A DNA stretch of 64,000 nucleotides from Macrosoma leucophasiata (lineage: Eukaryota; Arthropoda; Insecta; Lepidoptera; Hedylidae): assembly GCA_036365455.1 (NCBI GenBank), contig JAWQUS010000025.1, positions 22,418,001 through 22,482,000 of the forward strand, read 5' to 3'. The number at the start of each line of letters is the position of its first letter. Positions within the stretch are counted from its first letter, which is position 1. A program made the position numbers and the translations under genes. Positions 22,216-34,154 of this stretch are shown in pieces. The notes under the pieces are model-generated. The model saw nothing but the letters and a program-made list of their open reading frames with translations. It searched no databases and had not been told where the DNA came from.

Positions 22216-23402
22216 GGCTAAAATTATAGGTAGCACTAAGCATAACCACTCATTAGTTGCTTTAAAAACACCCATTTATTGTTTTAATAACGAATGAATC
22301 GTTAAAAAGTCAACATATAGTAAACTATATAGTACATATGCCACCGAACGTAAATAATTACATTTCAAAGGTTAAATTTAAATATATACTGGCTAAACAA
22401 AGAATATAAACATAAAGCCAACTTCACACCCTTTTGAAGTGGGATAGCTTCGAGTTTGTAAATACCGAAGCGTTGATTAGTGTTTGTCAGAATGGGGATT
22501 GCCGCGTGTAAATTGAACCAGCCCGTGTGTGCTCGGAACTGTTAGGGCCCCTGCACATTTAACCGAAGATGCGTCGCGTATCGTGCGATGATGCGCAAGT
22601 TCATACAGCTATCATTGTAGGCTTGTGCAAGCCTTAATTTGCGCAAATAAAAAGTAAGATTTGTAGCTGGTATTAGGCGTCATCTAGTGAAACATTGGGA
22701 AACTACTAGTACGAATTGCTTTTATTACTAGCCTCATAAATTTTCCTTAAATACAGTCGTGAATGAATTCAATCAAATATAGTTTTTATAATCGGCATAC
22801 GAAGTGCACGTGTGAGATCAAGCGGCCAGTTCCCTGATAGTATCTATTAACGAAGCTTCCCCTGATCGAACTTACCCATTTGATGCTAACAGTGGTATCC
22901 TTCTCACCTTCGAATTGAAAACGACTACTTGATGAAAATGATTACTTGCAGTTTTAATAACGGATGGGTATTGCCCCTTGTATGTGAAAGCACTATTATA
23001 AGGGTCTGACGGCATTTATGGGTTAATCCAATGAAGGTTTTCTCATTATATTATAACACTTAAATGTTGTCGGCCATATTTGGCGTGATCATACAGTGGA
23101 TAAACATAAAAGATCATGCCAAGATTTGTACAGAAAAAATAAATGTACCTTACACGATGAAACAGCTTTTAAATAGTGAACCTAAAGAACATTTCATGGT
23201 ATTTCAAATATTTTCAATGTATGGCACTTGCCATGATTCTTTGGATCCTAGTTTACTTCGGATTTAATTATAAGTTCAGTAATTATTATATTCCAATTAG
23301 CTGACTCGGCGAACTTTGTAGCCCGTAATAATTACCCCAAAGGCAAACCAAATAAGGTTTCAGGGGTGGCAGCGTATTTGCATTTTGACCTACAATTATA
23401 GT
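22216..23402. other. no gene seen
   Basis: PKI intron. The 67-codon frame at 23064-23267 lacks a domain and a splice context. A degraded SINE-like piece lies at about 23345-23400. Confidence 0.5.
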
Positions 23403-23592
23403 GTACTAGCTGTTGCCCGCGGCTTCGCCAGCGCGGATGTCGTTTTATAAATAACTAAGTAGTCTATGTTCTTTCTCAAAGTCAGCTCTATCTCTATACC
23501 ATATTTCATTAAAATCGGTTCAGACGTTTAGACGTGAAAAGGTAACGAGACAGACAGACAGAGTTACTTTCGCATTCATAATATTAGTAGGG
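23403..23592 (-). mobile_element. Lep1-like non-autonomous Helitron
   Basis: Starts actagctgttgcccgcggct on the plus strand, which on the minus strand is the GC-rich 3' end closing in CTAGT. It ends near cataatattagtaggga, the complement of the usual 5' start. The middle carries gagacagacagacagagtta. A well-known lepidopteran layout. Confidence 0.65.
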
Positions 23593-23779
23593 AAGTAGGG
23601 ATTTTGTCTGCAGTATGCAACTTACTGTTACCTAGGAGTTCAGGACTTATTTCTTGTTGGATACCTCCAGATACCTGTTGACAAAAGACCTCAAGTATTT
23701 CAAATATAATAGGGCCTAGTGCTATTCCCATAACAAAAAAAGCCCCATTTTTGAAATTCCTTTATTATGTTACCTGTCC

Positions 23780-23985
23780 ATGTTTGGTCACTCATTTACA
23801 TAATGTACGAGTAAGTATAACAAATTTCGACTACATCGTTCCAGTAGTTATGCAGCAAATCTATCTGTCTTTCCGGCTGAGATATTTTACGGATAGACAG
23901 ACAGGCGCACGAGCAATCCTATAAGAGTTTGAATCTTGATCCTTATCGAAGTTTTGCCAATTGATTTACGGAACCCGAATAAAAC
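23780..23985 (+). repeat. 'gaccaagtgcg' type repeat, divergent
   Basis: The second half matches the repeat at 9487-9707: cggatagacagacaggcgca, cgagcaatcctataagagtt and tacggaacccgaataaaac. No coding sequence. Confidence 0.45.
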
Positions 23986-24055
23986 AAACAATCATCTTAT
24001 CAGCCGAAAGATATCCACTGCTGGACCAAAGCCTTCCCATAAGGGGGAAATGCCA

Positions 24056-24230
24056 TAATCGGCCCTGTAATTTCCGGCACAGACGCATAATACCTTAGGC
24101 CTCAGGAGTGGTAACGCATTTTGACCTTGGTATTTGTGTAGGTGTCTTTAAGCTGCAGTCATCACTTAACATCAAGGTGAACTGCATGCTTGTTTGCCAC
24201 TTCCATTACATAAAAAAAAAATAAAAAAAA
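24056..24230 (+). mobile_element. SINE-like element, family A, partial
   Basis: 3' half of the family: cggccctgtaatttccggca, gcagtcatcacttaacatca, gtgaactgcatgcttgtttg, then an A-rich end. The head is missing and a short piece of an RTE-like repeat (actgctggaccaaagcctt) precedes it. Confidence 0.75.
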
Positions 24231-24290
24231 TCGCCACGCTTGGTAAGCGGATTGGCGATCGCAGTGGCGGTAGTTTTATCGCAGGACCCA
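24231..24290 (+). repeat. 'cgccacgcttgg' repeat fragment
   Basis: cgccacgcttggtaagcgga, ttggcgatcgcagtggcggt and agttttatcg match, in opposite orientation, 60047-60099. It is a piece of a dispersed repeat, probably RTE-related. Confidence 0.55.
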
Positions 24291-26820
24291 TCTTGCGTTA
24301 TTGCACTTAATGCCGCACCATTGGAATGTTTTTTTTTTTTGACCGCCATTGTTCAGTTGACTTATTCCACTAGTGGAAGATTTGCCTAGAAGAAAATCCC
24401 GACGAAAAAACAAACAATAGCTTTCGAATAATATAAACGTTGGTTCCTCGCGAAACGACTCCTTAGGGGTGTAATTGGGCCCCAAGTAATCCGAGTCACC
24501 CGCGCCTTTATTGACATTCATACGTGTGATCGCCAATTAATTTAGCCGCTCCGAATAGGGATATGACGGGGATGGTTTAATCGAAACCTAAATTTGAGTC
24601 GGTTCTTTGGTATAATTAAAAAATAAATAAATAACTTTGTGACTTTTGCAAATTTTATTTACTGAATTTAATTCACTTTAATAAAGACTTATCACGAAAT
24701 ATGGATACAAGTGCTAGGAGTTGCAAATTTAGAAGGTAGAGGTGCTCACTAAGACTTTGTGAAATTCAACTCCTAAGGGTATGTTTTTGGGGTGGATAGT
24801 ATGTATGAAACAGATACAGCAGAGTCGGTTTGAGGGGAAATAACCGCTTCCGCAACCCTATAGGTTAATACTGTATTACTAGTAAACATGGCACTCGTGC
24901 GAAGCCGGGGCGGGTTGCTAGTAGGTATATTCAATAAAAGACAAAAAGTATTTAATTTCATGTTAGGCGGTCGAACTGCTGCGGATCTTTCCAACATTTT
25001 CTAGATTTCCATTGAACCTAAACAAAAAAAACATAAAGTACAATATGGGAGGTATAACAGGTAAAAAGCTCTAGAATTTAGTGGTGTTGGAGCTCCGTGT
25101 CAACCCTAGTCCAACGATCGAAGTTTCGTGCTATCATTTAGGTCACGGACGTCTCATTGTTTATTTCAATCATGTGGGATAGGTTTTGACGATGTTATTT
25201 TATTGCACTGACCTTCTATTGGCGCTCTCTTGAATTGCCGGAATCAATTTTCATTATTTGGGTGTTACGTCCCTGAGCTAGGGCTGCCAAATTCTGTTTG
25301 ATTAATTCAGTTTGATGAAAGTAAAGTTATAGACAGAAAGCGGTTCTCACTCATCATTAGTTTAAACGTGTTAGTTAATAGTTAACTAAACTGTTTATTC
25401 TCATTCTCGTCGCAAATTCAGGTACTTAAAGTTGTGCATTGTGTATACACGCTTCGATATAAATATTTAAAGCAGGTACTTATTTCTGATTGTATTAGAT
25501 ACCTGAAAAAAAGTGCAAATTCTCTTACAAAACTAAGTAGGAACTTTCTATACAAATCACCAATAATTTTTCATGATATTTTTATATTTGGAGATTGTAG
25601 ACACTGTATATTGTATAATGCTTCCTATCTCATTTACTCCCACGTTGAATCTTATGAATTTATGTATCTATTTACTGTCGCTTTTTCGTTTCACCGACTT
25701 TCAAATCACAACTATTTTTTTACTTCAAAAATATAAGTACCAGAAAATGAAGCAAGTCTTCAATGCACGCTCCTAATGTCATTTTATCTACGATTTCGAT
25801 TAACAATATTGCCAATATTTATCGTGTCCCTGTATAATGAACAGTATACAACTAATCCTCGATTAATATTTCACTTTAATAGATAAAAGTCTATCTATAT
25901 CGTAAATTATAACGCGTTAACGACACCTTTATCTCTGCCCGCTCTATCTGCCATTGGACGCATTGTGTACTTCGGTGTCTACAAGGCGATAGGTATTTTA
26001 TCGCAACGTAATAAAGTATAAAACCATTTGTAATTTAAGATAAGTGATGGCAAAATTCTTCGCCGGTCGTACGATGAATGACGACAATAGAGCAACAAAT
26101 TACCCTTATCTGTTTGACGTCTGTCCTTATGACAAAAATCTGATTGTTAATAGGCAATACGCTGATTAAATTAGAAGTAACACTACTGATATGTGAGGTT
26201 AAATAAAATAGGACACGTCATCTGGATTGGTAGTTAGGAGAAATTTTGACTTCTCACGCGGTAGTGATGGGAACAATTATACCTTATATAATGTGTTTAC
26301 TCATAATTTATCATTAAGTACTGAATACAAAATTAAAAATACAAAGTTTGATGAAAATGTCCTTGTCGCTTGAACTCAGAAAGCACACGTGCAAAACACA
26401 ATGTAAATTCTGCTTAGTGAATAACTTTTAGCATACAAAAAAATATCTATCGCGAATGAAAACTCGATATTGTGACAACTTGTACCTACCTACTTACCCC
26501 GCTTGTGCCAAAAATCTGTAAATATTTTTGCAAGTTATACTTTTTATTAAATCAGGCTTTACTTTTGACGTTTGGATGTCTTTATTTTAAGCCAGTCATG
26601 CTTAAAAGTCCAGACTTATTGATTTGTAAGAAATCGCCGACGAAGAACGTCGAACACGTCGAAAAACATGTGTGCCCATTATGTGGAATTGTTCTCAATT
26701 AATAAGCGTGGTATTATACACGTACTGCGTTGTCCAAAAAGCCTACGACAAACTGGAAAAATAAGACACAGAGTTTTGCCCGGAAACGACTGATACAACA
26801 GTTGGACTCTTGATGCAGTT
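24291..26820. other. no gene seen
   Basis: PKI intron, AT-rich. A Helitron-like 3' end (gcgaagccggggcgggttgc followed by tagtagg) lies at 24898-24926. The 100-codon frame at 25434-25736 is leucine/phenylalanine/tyrosine-rich in AT-rich DNA and is not supported as a gene. Confidence 0.45.
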
Positions 26821-26830
26821 TTTTTTGTGC

Positions 26831-27103
26831 ATAGAGCAACTCGGCCCACTGCACCCACCAGCCATAGCGTTTATTACCGATGCAAAACAGTCTGTCATTT
26901 TTTGCGGGGAAAATATGTGTGACACACACTCACACTACAAACAAACCATGACTTTAACAAAATACATAAACAGTTTCACGTACACATTTAAATATCAGGG
27001 CGACAGGCATATGACTATTTGGTCTTGTACTTTGACAGAGGAGAGAGCCTGCATATGGATACTTCCTTCCGGTCCGCCGCGACCGGGGGTCCGTGTTGCT
27101 CTG
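26831..27103 (-). mobile_element. MITE, second copy of the Mutator-like family
   Basis: Inverted relative to 16331-16604: atagagcaac at the left, gtgttgctct at the right. The interior shares ccatagcgtttatta, tttgcgggg and agagcctgcatatgg with that copy. The flanks ttttttgtgc (26821-26830) and gtttttgtgc (27103-27112) look like a 9-10 bp target duplication. The 113-codon frame crossing it is not a gene. Confidence 0.75.
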
Positions 27104-28792
27104 TTTTTGTGCGAATCCATTTTCATTCGCTACGTAATTTTCTCATCATAGGTAAGTTTCCTTATTAATATATTGGGATTAATGTATATCAATGGGATTA
27201 ATACATTAATCCAAGAAACGCTGCTGCTGCCTAGTGTTAATCCGCATTTGGATCGTGTATGTTCTAAGAAAATAATTATGTGAAGACTAATTTTTCTCAG
27301 TTAGGTCTTATAGAGTAAGGGACTCTTCCTTCTTCAGAACGAATATAGATAGATAACTAGGAGGCAAGACTGTCACAAACAATCTTGTTTAATGTGATGA
27401 AAAAATCCCAATGGCACTTACCTCCTTAACCGGGCCTACATGGCATGAGAACTCACTGACAGGCTAGAACAACTGAGCCTGGGACTGAGGCATACAACTG
27501 AGACAACGAGTTTATGCGTTTTTTAACATCTCTACAACGATGAATGATGGCAACGATGTTGGCAACTCCCCTAGTGTTGCAAATTTTCGTTGGCGACTGT
27601 GATCATTTTCCATCAAGTGGTCTAATTTACTCTTCTGCTTGTGTGTCCTTATGGACCTTGTCACATAAAAAAAATTGCCCCAGGCTTTGACCCTTTTAGC
27701 TACCACCGATTTACCCAATCTATTGGCTACCAAAGTAGTATCTTATTTAGCACGTAATTATATGTATTGGTTACGTGGTAAGTGGTAATAATGTACGGTT
27801 AATATAACCCCGTAATTCTTATAAGAGTTGAAAGGCAACACTGGTTGTCAGATGTAAAATATTTAGCTCGTATCTAATAAAATGTTTAAAATATAATTTT
27901 AGTGATTAAAAAATGTATAAATATTTAATTATAAGAGTAGTTTAAGTGATTGCAAAGGACAAGTGTTGGTGTGTTTATCCACCGCAAGATTGTGAAGAAA
28001 ACAGTAAAATAAAGTTTGCCGTCAAGCGGCCATTGACCCAACGGACAGGATTTGAAAACTTCTGTGTTAAACCTGGGGAGTATTGCTTTCAATGAACTGA
28101 ATTTATGTTTAATTTATTGTATTCATTGTACTAAACATTACTTATTACACCGTTCACCTTGTGAGCTCCGTACAATACCTACCCGTGGCCCGTGGATGCA
28201 GATAACACTCTTTTTACTTCACAATTTGTGAAGGTAAAATTGAGGGACAAATTCTGACCGCAGACAATGTATAATAACTAATTTACTTACACTATCATCA
28301 CACGATTCGATTTCAACATAGTACACTGCTTACTATTTGAGCAACGTCCAGTTACTACACACAGACACAACTTACTCTCTTTTCACTTGACTATACAGTG
28401 GAAGTGATATTGATGAGTAAAAGCAGACTCAGACACTTGGCTGGCTTCTATACACATAAAAAAAATCATTAATTTACTTATATTGTTTTTGTTACACAAT
28501 ACCTACCTTACTTCTGACTTAATAATTTCTAAGTAGATATAATGTGTATAAATATAGGTTATTGACAGTATTCATAATTGTTATATCACTCCTCTATCCT
28601 GTTTTTCTACTATCTAATCTAATCTACCATAATTTCCCTCAATTCCTTGCTTCTTGTACTTTTGTCACTAATTTTATTTCATTATTCATTACTCACATCA
28701 TTCAGTGGCAATCTACTCCTTTATTTTATAATTTACTCAGACACTGTATTATCATATTTCAGGTGTCTTAAACAATAAAATCTGTCAATAAA
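27104..28792. other. PKI intron, probable LINE leader at the right edge
   Basis: No independent gene is visible. The last few hundred bases before 28793 may be the 5' UTR of the following LINE, but its 5' boundary and target duplication could not be found. Confidence 0.4.
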
Positions 28793-31700
28793 ATGATGAC
28801 CCGTAGAGGGACCACCCGTGAGATGGAGGACAAACTGAGGGCCACACTCAAAGAACTGGAGTCCACTAAGTCCATCTGTAAACAACTGCTGCAAGAAAGG
28901 GAAGACAGTGAGGTTGAATTAAAGGAAATAATTGACAAAAATACCTCATTAAAAAATGAACTAGCTGGAAATCATATAAAATACATGGACTTACTTGATC
29001 AAGTAGAACAATGCCGTGCAGTGATTTTAAATTTTGAACAATGTGGTGAGACATATGAGCAGGCCTTAAAACGTATATCAGAACTTGAAAGTGAACTTTG
29101 TGATGCTCATAAAACTATTTCATCTATGGAAGCAGTAAAAATCTGTAGAGACTCTATTCATACTCATAGTTTATATGATGAATTAGTCGGAAAGGCTTCT
29201 GAACCGAATAAAATTTGTAATTTACATCAAACAACCATAGATTTGACTGGTGATGATACCATTATGCCGTGTCCACTTTTTAGTAGTAGTAATCAGTGTA
29301 AAAAATATAAACGTCTTGTTAAAAAACTTAAAAAGAAACAAAAGTTATTAAAATCTCAGAAATATACAATAAAATCTAATTGTAAATTAAGGGAACAGCG
29401 TTCCAATTTATTAAAAAAGCTGGATTCCTATTGCTTTGAATTAGAATATTCAAAGCTCTCTCATGAGACTGACTTACAAGACTTACAAAGCCAATTACTC
29501 CAAAAGGAATTAGAAATCAAGTCAATTTTTGTAAAATATGAAGCGGCTCAGACTAAGCTTTCTCAGCATTTGCAGGAGGCTGGTGAGTTAGTCGACTTGG
29601 TAACATATAATGCGGAGAGATATGAGTCACTAACTAACAAATATTTAATTGCTGAGACTGATTGTCCTCCTACCTCTGTGCCTCAAATTGTTTCTCCCAT
29701 TATAAAGAAAAATAATTGTAATATGAACATATGCAGTACAATGTTATTTTGTGACAAATTATTTAATTATTGTGTAAAAACTATGCATCATGGAGGTACT
29801 CTTATTATGATAAAGAATTCAATCAATTCCAGGGAACGTAGGGACATAGTTGACTTATCAGTGGAACATGTTGCGGAAATATCTTGTGTTGAGCTGGAGA
29901 AGCATATAATAGTGTGCGTTTACAGACCACCAAATTACCAAAACATTAACGTATTTGACTCCACTATGGAGGATGTATTGAAAAAAGCTTGTTCTAGTAA
30001 AAAATCTGTTATTGTATGTGGAGATTTCAACATTAATATTTTGGAAAATAGCTATAATAGTTGTAGACTATTGAATCTTTTTATGTCGTTCAATCTAAGT
30101 AATGTTTTTTTGGAACCCACTCGAGTGAGTCCAACCTCAGCAACTTGTATTGATAATATATTTTGTGATCTTAAATATTTAGATAAAAATATTGTTAACT
30201 GCATGCCTTCGGATCATAGCGGGCAAATAATGACTTTTGCCACTGCTAATAGTAAAAATATAACACAAAAAACATACAGACAAATAACTTCTGCTAAATT
30301 AAACTATTTTAATGACATGTTAACTAAAGAGTTATATTCCCAAAAGTTTGATTTAAATAGTGCAAATAATTGTTATGAGCAAATTTTTAAGGTACTTAAT
30401 ACACAATTTAATAAAACATTTAAAATTAAAACTAAATCTACCAAATATAAATTTAGTTTCTGTGATTGGGCTACAACTGGCATTCGTAAAAGTAGGGAGA
30501 GATTATTCGAATTATATGGCCTTAAGAATTGTATGCAAAATGAAAAACTTAATAAATATATTGCTACATATTCAAAAATTTACAAAAATGTGTGTCAAAA
30601 GGCAAAGTCTATATATTTGAGTAGGAAAATAATAAATGCAGACGATAAGATGAAGGCTACGTGGAAAGTAATAAATAGTGAAGCAGGCAAAAATAAACGG
30701 AGTGATGGTCGCGTGATTTTGGAGACATCTCAGGGTACTGTGAGTTCGAATCCTGACATTGCGCAGCACTTTGTAGAATACTTTGCTAAGATTCCCTTTG
30801 AAATTACAAAACCCTTAAACTCGTCCTCTTTATTATCCATTGATATTCTGAAAAATAACGTAGAAGCTTGTACTATTCAATTTAGGTTTAAACATGTTAG
30901 CCCACAGTCTGTAAGATCAGCTTTTCATCAAATTAAAATAAAAGCTACCGAAGATATTTATGGCATGTCTGTTATGGTGTGTAAGTCGATTATAGATACC
31001 TTAGCTCCTTACTTAGCATCAATTTTTAACTTATGTATTGATCAGGGAGTCTTTCCAGATTTATTAAAGTTTAGTAAAGTTATACCGCTATTTAAATCAG
31101 GTGACAATAAAAACCCTAATAATTATAGACCGGTATCTATTCTGCCCGTTCTCAGTAAAGTGTTCGAAAAACTGATGCTTACTCAATTGCTGCAACATTT
31201 CAATACAAATAACATCTTACACGAACAGCAATTTGGTTTTACAAAAGGACGTTGTACAACCGATGCCGGTGTTGCTTTATTAAAACATATTTTTGAAGCT
31301 TGGGAGGATTCACAAGATGCTATAGGTATATTTTGCGACCTTTCAAAGGCGTTTGACTGCGTGGACCACAATACATTAATTGGCAAACTTGATCATTATG
31401 GACTTGAAAATAAAGCTCTTCAACTTGTTCAATCATACCTTAAGGATCGGGAACAAGTAGTTCAAGTGAATGGAGTAAAATCTCAAGGTGCAAAGACAGG
31501 AATGGGTGTCCCACAGGGCTCAATATTAGGACCATTTCTGTTTTTAGTCTACGTTAATGATTTACTTCATTTGATGCCTAATAGTATGCCCAAAACAATT
31601 TTATTTGCAGACGATACTTCAATAGTTTTTAAAATGAACAGACGGAATCCAGATTACGATACTGTAAATAAGGTCATAGGAGAAGTACATAAATGGTTTA

Positions 31701-32464
31701 CTGTCAATAATCTTGCACTGAATAGTAAAAAAACCAAATGTATCCGTTTTACCCTCCCTAATGTAAAAAGTAAAGAAGGAGACATTTTTATAAACAATGA
31801 CAAAATTCAATTTGTTGATGACGCTACCTTCTTGGGAATAACGCTCGACTCGAAGTTACAATGGGGACCACATATTAGGCAGTTAGCGAAACGTCTGAGT
31901 GCCGCAGCTTATGCTGTTCGAAAAATTAGGCAATTAACTGATATAGACACTGCAAGACTTGTTTATTTTAGCTATTTTCACAGTGTCATGTCCTATGGTA
32001 TTTTATTGTGGGGTCGAGCGGCTGACATACAATCAATTTTTGTATTACAAAAGAGGGCCATTAGAGCGATGTATAACTTACGTAGTCGTGATTCTTTGAA
32101 AGAACTATTTAAAGAAATAAATATAATGACAGTCCCTTGCCATTACATCTATGAAAATATACTTTTCGCGAGGAAAAATCTACATCTGTTTGATAAAATC
32201 TCCGATAGGCATAGTTATAATACGAGGAATAAGAACAAGTTGTCTCTGCCAAGTTTTCGACTGACGAAAACTAATACATCTTTCCTAAAATATAGTGTAG
32301 AATTTTATAACAAGATCCCAGCCGGGATTGCTGAACTCACCGATGGTAAATTCAAAGCATTAATTAAACGCACTCTATGTAAAAAGGCTTACTATAAACT
32401 CGAGAACTATCTCAAGGATAGAAATGTTTGGCTAAATGCTGATCTAGCTCCACAAAGGTGTTAA
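28793..32464 (+). CDS. fused ORF1-like coiled coil / truncated endonuclease / reverse transcriptase
   Basis: One open frame of 1223 codons. Residues 1-290 are charged and coiled-coil-like (KLRATLKELESTKSICKQL and later heptad-rich stretches), as in ORF1 proteins that bind LINE RNA. Around residue 325 the sequence enters an APE-type endonuclease at HGGTLIMIKNSI; then come VYRPPN (about 377), GDFNINIL (D411) and SDHSGQ (D474, H475). The endonuclease N-terminus, with the usual catalytic Asn and Glu, is absent. The RT is complete: NNYRPVSILPVLSK, QQFGFTKGRCTTDA, motif A CDLSKAFDCVDH (D849), MGVPQGSILGPFLF and LFADDTSI (D940, D941), then the LGITLD thumb region and a C-terminal tail. The likely reading is an in-frame deletion that joined ORF1 to ORF2. 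RT core residues are intact; the endonuclease is probably inactive. Confidence 0.9.
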   Translation: MMTRRGTTREMEDKLRATLKELESTKSICKQLLQEREDSEVELKEIIDKNTSLKNELAGNHIKYMDLLDQVEQCRAVILNFEQCGETYEQALKRISELESELCDAHKTISSMEAVKICRDSIHTHSLYDELVGKASEPNKICNLHQTTIDLTGDDTIMPCPLFSSSNQCKKYKRLVKKLKKKQKLLKSQKYTIKSNCKLREQRSNLLKKLDSYCFELEYSKLSHETDLQDLQSQLLQKELEIKSIFVKYEAAQTKLSQHLQEAGELVDLVTYNAERYESLTNKYLIAETDCPPTSVPQIVSPIIKKNNCNMNICSTMLFCDKLFNYCVKTMHHGGTLIMIKNSINSRERRDIVDLSVEHVAEISCVELEKHIIVCVYRPPNYQNINVFDSTMEDVLKKACSSKKSVIVCGDFNINILENSYNSCRLLNLFMSFNLSNVFLEPTRVSPTSATCIDNIFCDLKYLDKNIVNCMPSDHSGQIMTFATANSKNITQKTYRQITSAKLNYFNDMLTKELYSQKFDLNSANNCYEQIFKVLNTQFNKTFKIKTKSTKYKFSFCDWATTGIRKSRERLFELYGLKNCMQNEKLNKYIATYSKIYKNVCQKAKSIYLSRKIINADDKMKATWKVINSEAGKNKRSDGRVILETSQGTVSSNPDIAQHFVEYFAKIPFEITKPLNSSSLLSIDILKNNVEACTIQFRFKHVSPQSVRSAFHQIKIKATEDIYGMSVMVCKSIIDTLAPYLASIFNLCIDQGVFPDLLKFSKVIPLFKSGDNKNPNNYRPVSILPVLSKVFEKLMLTQLLQHFNTNNILHEQQFGFTKGRCTTDAGVALLKHIFEAWEDSQDAIGIFCDLSKAFDCVDHNTLIGKLDHYGLENKALQLVQSYLKDREQVVQVNGVKSQGAKTGMGVPQGSILGPFLFLVYVNDLLHLMPNSMPKTILFADDTSIVFKMNRRNPDYDTVNKVIGEVHKWFTVNNLALNSKKTKCIRFTLPNVKSKEGDIFINNDKIQFVDDATFLGITLDSKLQWGPHIRQLAKRLSAAAYAVRKIRQLTDIDTARLVYFSYFHSVMSYGILLWGRAADIQSIFVLQKRAIRAMYNLRSRDSLKELFKEINIMTVPCHYIYENILFARKNLHLFDKISDRHSYNTRNKNKLSLPSFRLTKTNTSFLKYSVEFYNKIPAGIAELTDGKFKALIKRTLCKKAYYKLENYLKDRNVWLNADLAPQRC

Positions 32465-32883
32465 ATGTAATAATCAAAGTGTAATGTTGATATTATATTG
32501 TTAATTTTAAGCTTGTTTAAATTATGGAAAATTGTAAAAATATGCCTAAGAGATATTTTTAAAAGAGCCGACTGAGTTTTTTCCGGCAAGTTTTTCTCAG
32601 ATCATATTGGCCTTTGGAACTTTGCCGGTGAATGACAAAGAATGACTCTTTTTCTTTTCTTTTTACTCTTTGTTATCAGTTTGTAAAGGGGAAAAGAGAC
32701 ATTTTACTGATATACTTTTTACATTAGTTTATGACATTTAGTTTTATCTTAGTGATATTCTTGACTTTACATATATTTTTTATCTTGTTTGACATGTATA
32801 TCAATTGTTATTCGCTTTAATTTATTTTGTTTGTTTTTGACGTGTCATAAGAGGTGCCTGTCACCCTAAATGAATAAATGAGT

Positions 32884-32910
32884 TTCTGATTCTGATTCTG
32901 ATTCTGATTC
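32884..32910 (+). repeat. (ttctga)n LINE 3' terminal array
   Basis: Four and a half hexamer units following atgaataaatgag. It forms the exact 3' end of the LINE above. Confidence 0.95.
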
Positions 32911-34154
32911 TTATCAGTGGCAAAACAAATTAAGCCCCAGGGATGGCAACGCATTTTCATTTTATCACTAGTTTTGTGTTACTCTCTATGTGGTATTATC
33001 CAACCATCCATGCTTGTTTGTCTGCGTCATTGCTTAAAAAAATGCTGGCTTTGGATGATGGAGTATTACCAAGGGCATGTAAAGAAATATAGATGTGTTT
33101 TCACGACAAGGCCCTCGCGGGGTAACCCGAAGGCGTGGGGCGTAAATTTCTCTATCCTCACACACGACTCATGTCGCCTCTACATTCATCACTCTCTTCA
33201 TACATGCATGCCGATTTCGAAGAAGCCTGATGATGGATATCTAGATAGTAGGTACAGAAAGGAATGTATCTTATTTTCTTACGAACCTTTAAAATGGTAT
33301 CTATATCCAGACGATCTTATCTGTGTGTCTTCTAATCGGACAACGTTGTTTTACCTTCAACGTATTTCTAACGCGAAACAGCGATCTTTGCGAGTCATTG
33401 TATTTAGATAAGGTATTCATTTGTTCCGTTTGTCGGTTTCTGCTTGCTTCTTTATGAATTCATGACTAAAGATGCGCATGAGCTGCAGCAAGGTCATCGA
33501 TGTGGGAAAGGATGTACTTATTAGACTGTTCAATTCACTTAGCTTTTTTTCAACTTAGTGAAAGGCAAGATATGTCTGTATACAGATTCGAATTTTTTTT
33601 TTCTTGGTTTGTGCGTCGAATGCCATACTGCTCAGTATACTTTAAATACCTCTCTTGATTTTTCTTATTCAACAATCTCTATAAAAAATCTAGATTGGGT
33701 TCCAAAGACTCGAACATTGACCTTTGCACAGTAGATATGGTCGGGGTAGGTCAATTTGGTTCGCCCTAGGCTATTGCTTTTCATTAAAAGAAAATAATCT
33801 GTTTGTCCAGTAATAAAATCTAGATCGTCTTCACCAGTGTATGTATGTCAACTTAAAACTTAGACGGGCCTCTATGCCAAAACGTAGCACTGACGGTATG
33901 GCGAAATATCTCAGTCCTCAAGAGTAGCAACACATCTTCAATGACTACTTTTGTTTTATTCATGATTTCTTGGTCGATCAGGGACAGCTTAGACAGATTG
34001 GCATTTTATGCAGTTGTAATAGAAACTATATTCGATTGCTTAGGTTTTGGGGGACCGTTCGTTGATTAATTATATCCATAATCACTTACCAACTTACCAC
34101 CAATGTGAATTGCGTGCCAGTTAGTCACTTCTAACACTTACTTTTATATTCCAG
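32911..34154. other. PKI intron, repeat relics only
   Basis: Contains SINE-like relics (32925-33010, 33900-34140) and, at about 33110-33235, a piece of the repeat seen at 63627-63890 (catacatgcatgccgatttc). The 164-codon frame at 32917-33411 runs through these relics and has no recognisable domain, so it is not called. Confidence 0.5.

Larger units (their letters stand above)
28793..32910 (+). mobile_element. non-LTR retrotransposon with a single long ORF
   Basis: Coding region followed by a 3' UTR of about 420 bp and a terminal hexamer array (ttctga)n at 32884-32910, the kind of microsatellite end typical of CR1/Daphne-like LINEs. It is inserted in the PKI intron in the same sense as the gene. 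The flank after the array (ttatcagtggcaaaac) belongs to an old SINE-like relic. The 5' end is not defined. Confidence 0.9.

Noticed and set aside
25434..25736. 100-codon frame in the PKI intron
   Set aside because: AT-rich DNA giving Phe/Tyr/Leu-rich sequence without a domain; no splice sites in phase with PKI.
26810..27151. 113-codon plus-strand frame
   Set aside because: Covers exactly the Mutator-like MITE; the related copy at 16331-16604 does not keep the frame.
32917..33411. 164-codon plus-strand frame after the LINE
   Set aside because: Runs through SINE-like and 'cttcacgccagg' repeat relics; no domain and no conservation signal visible.
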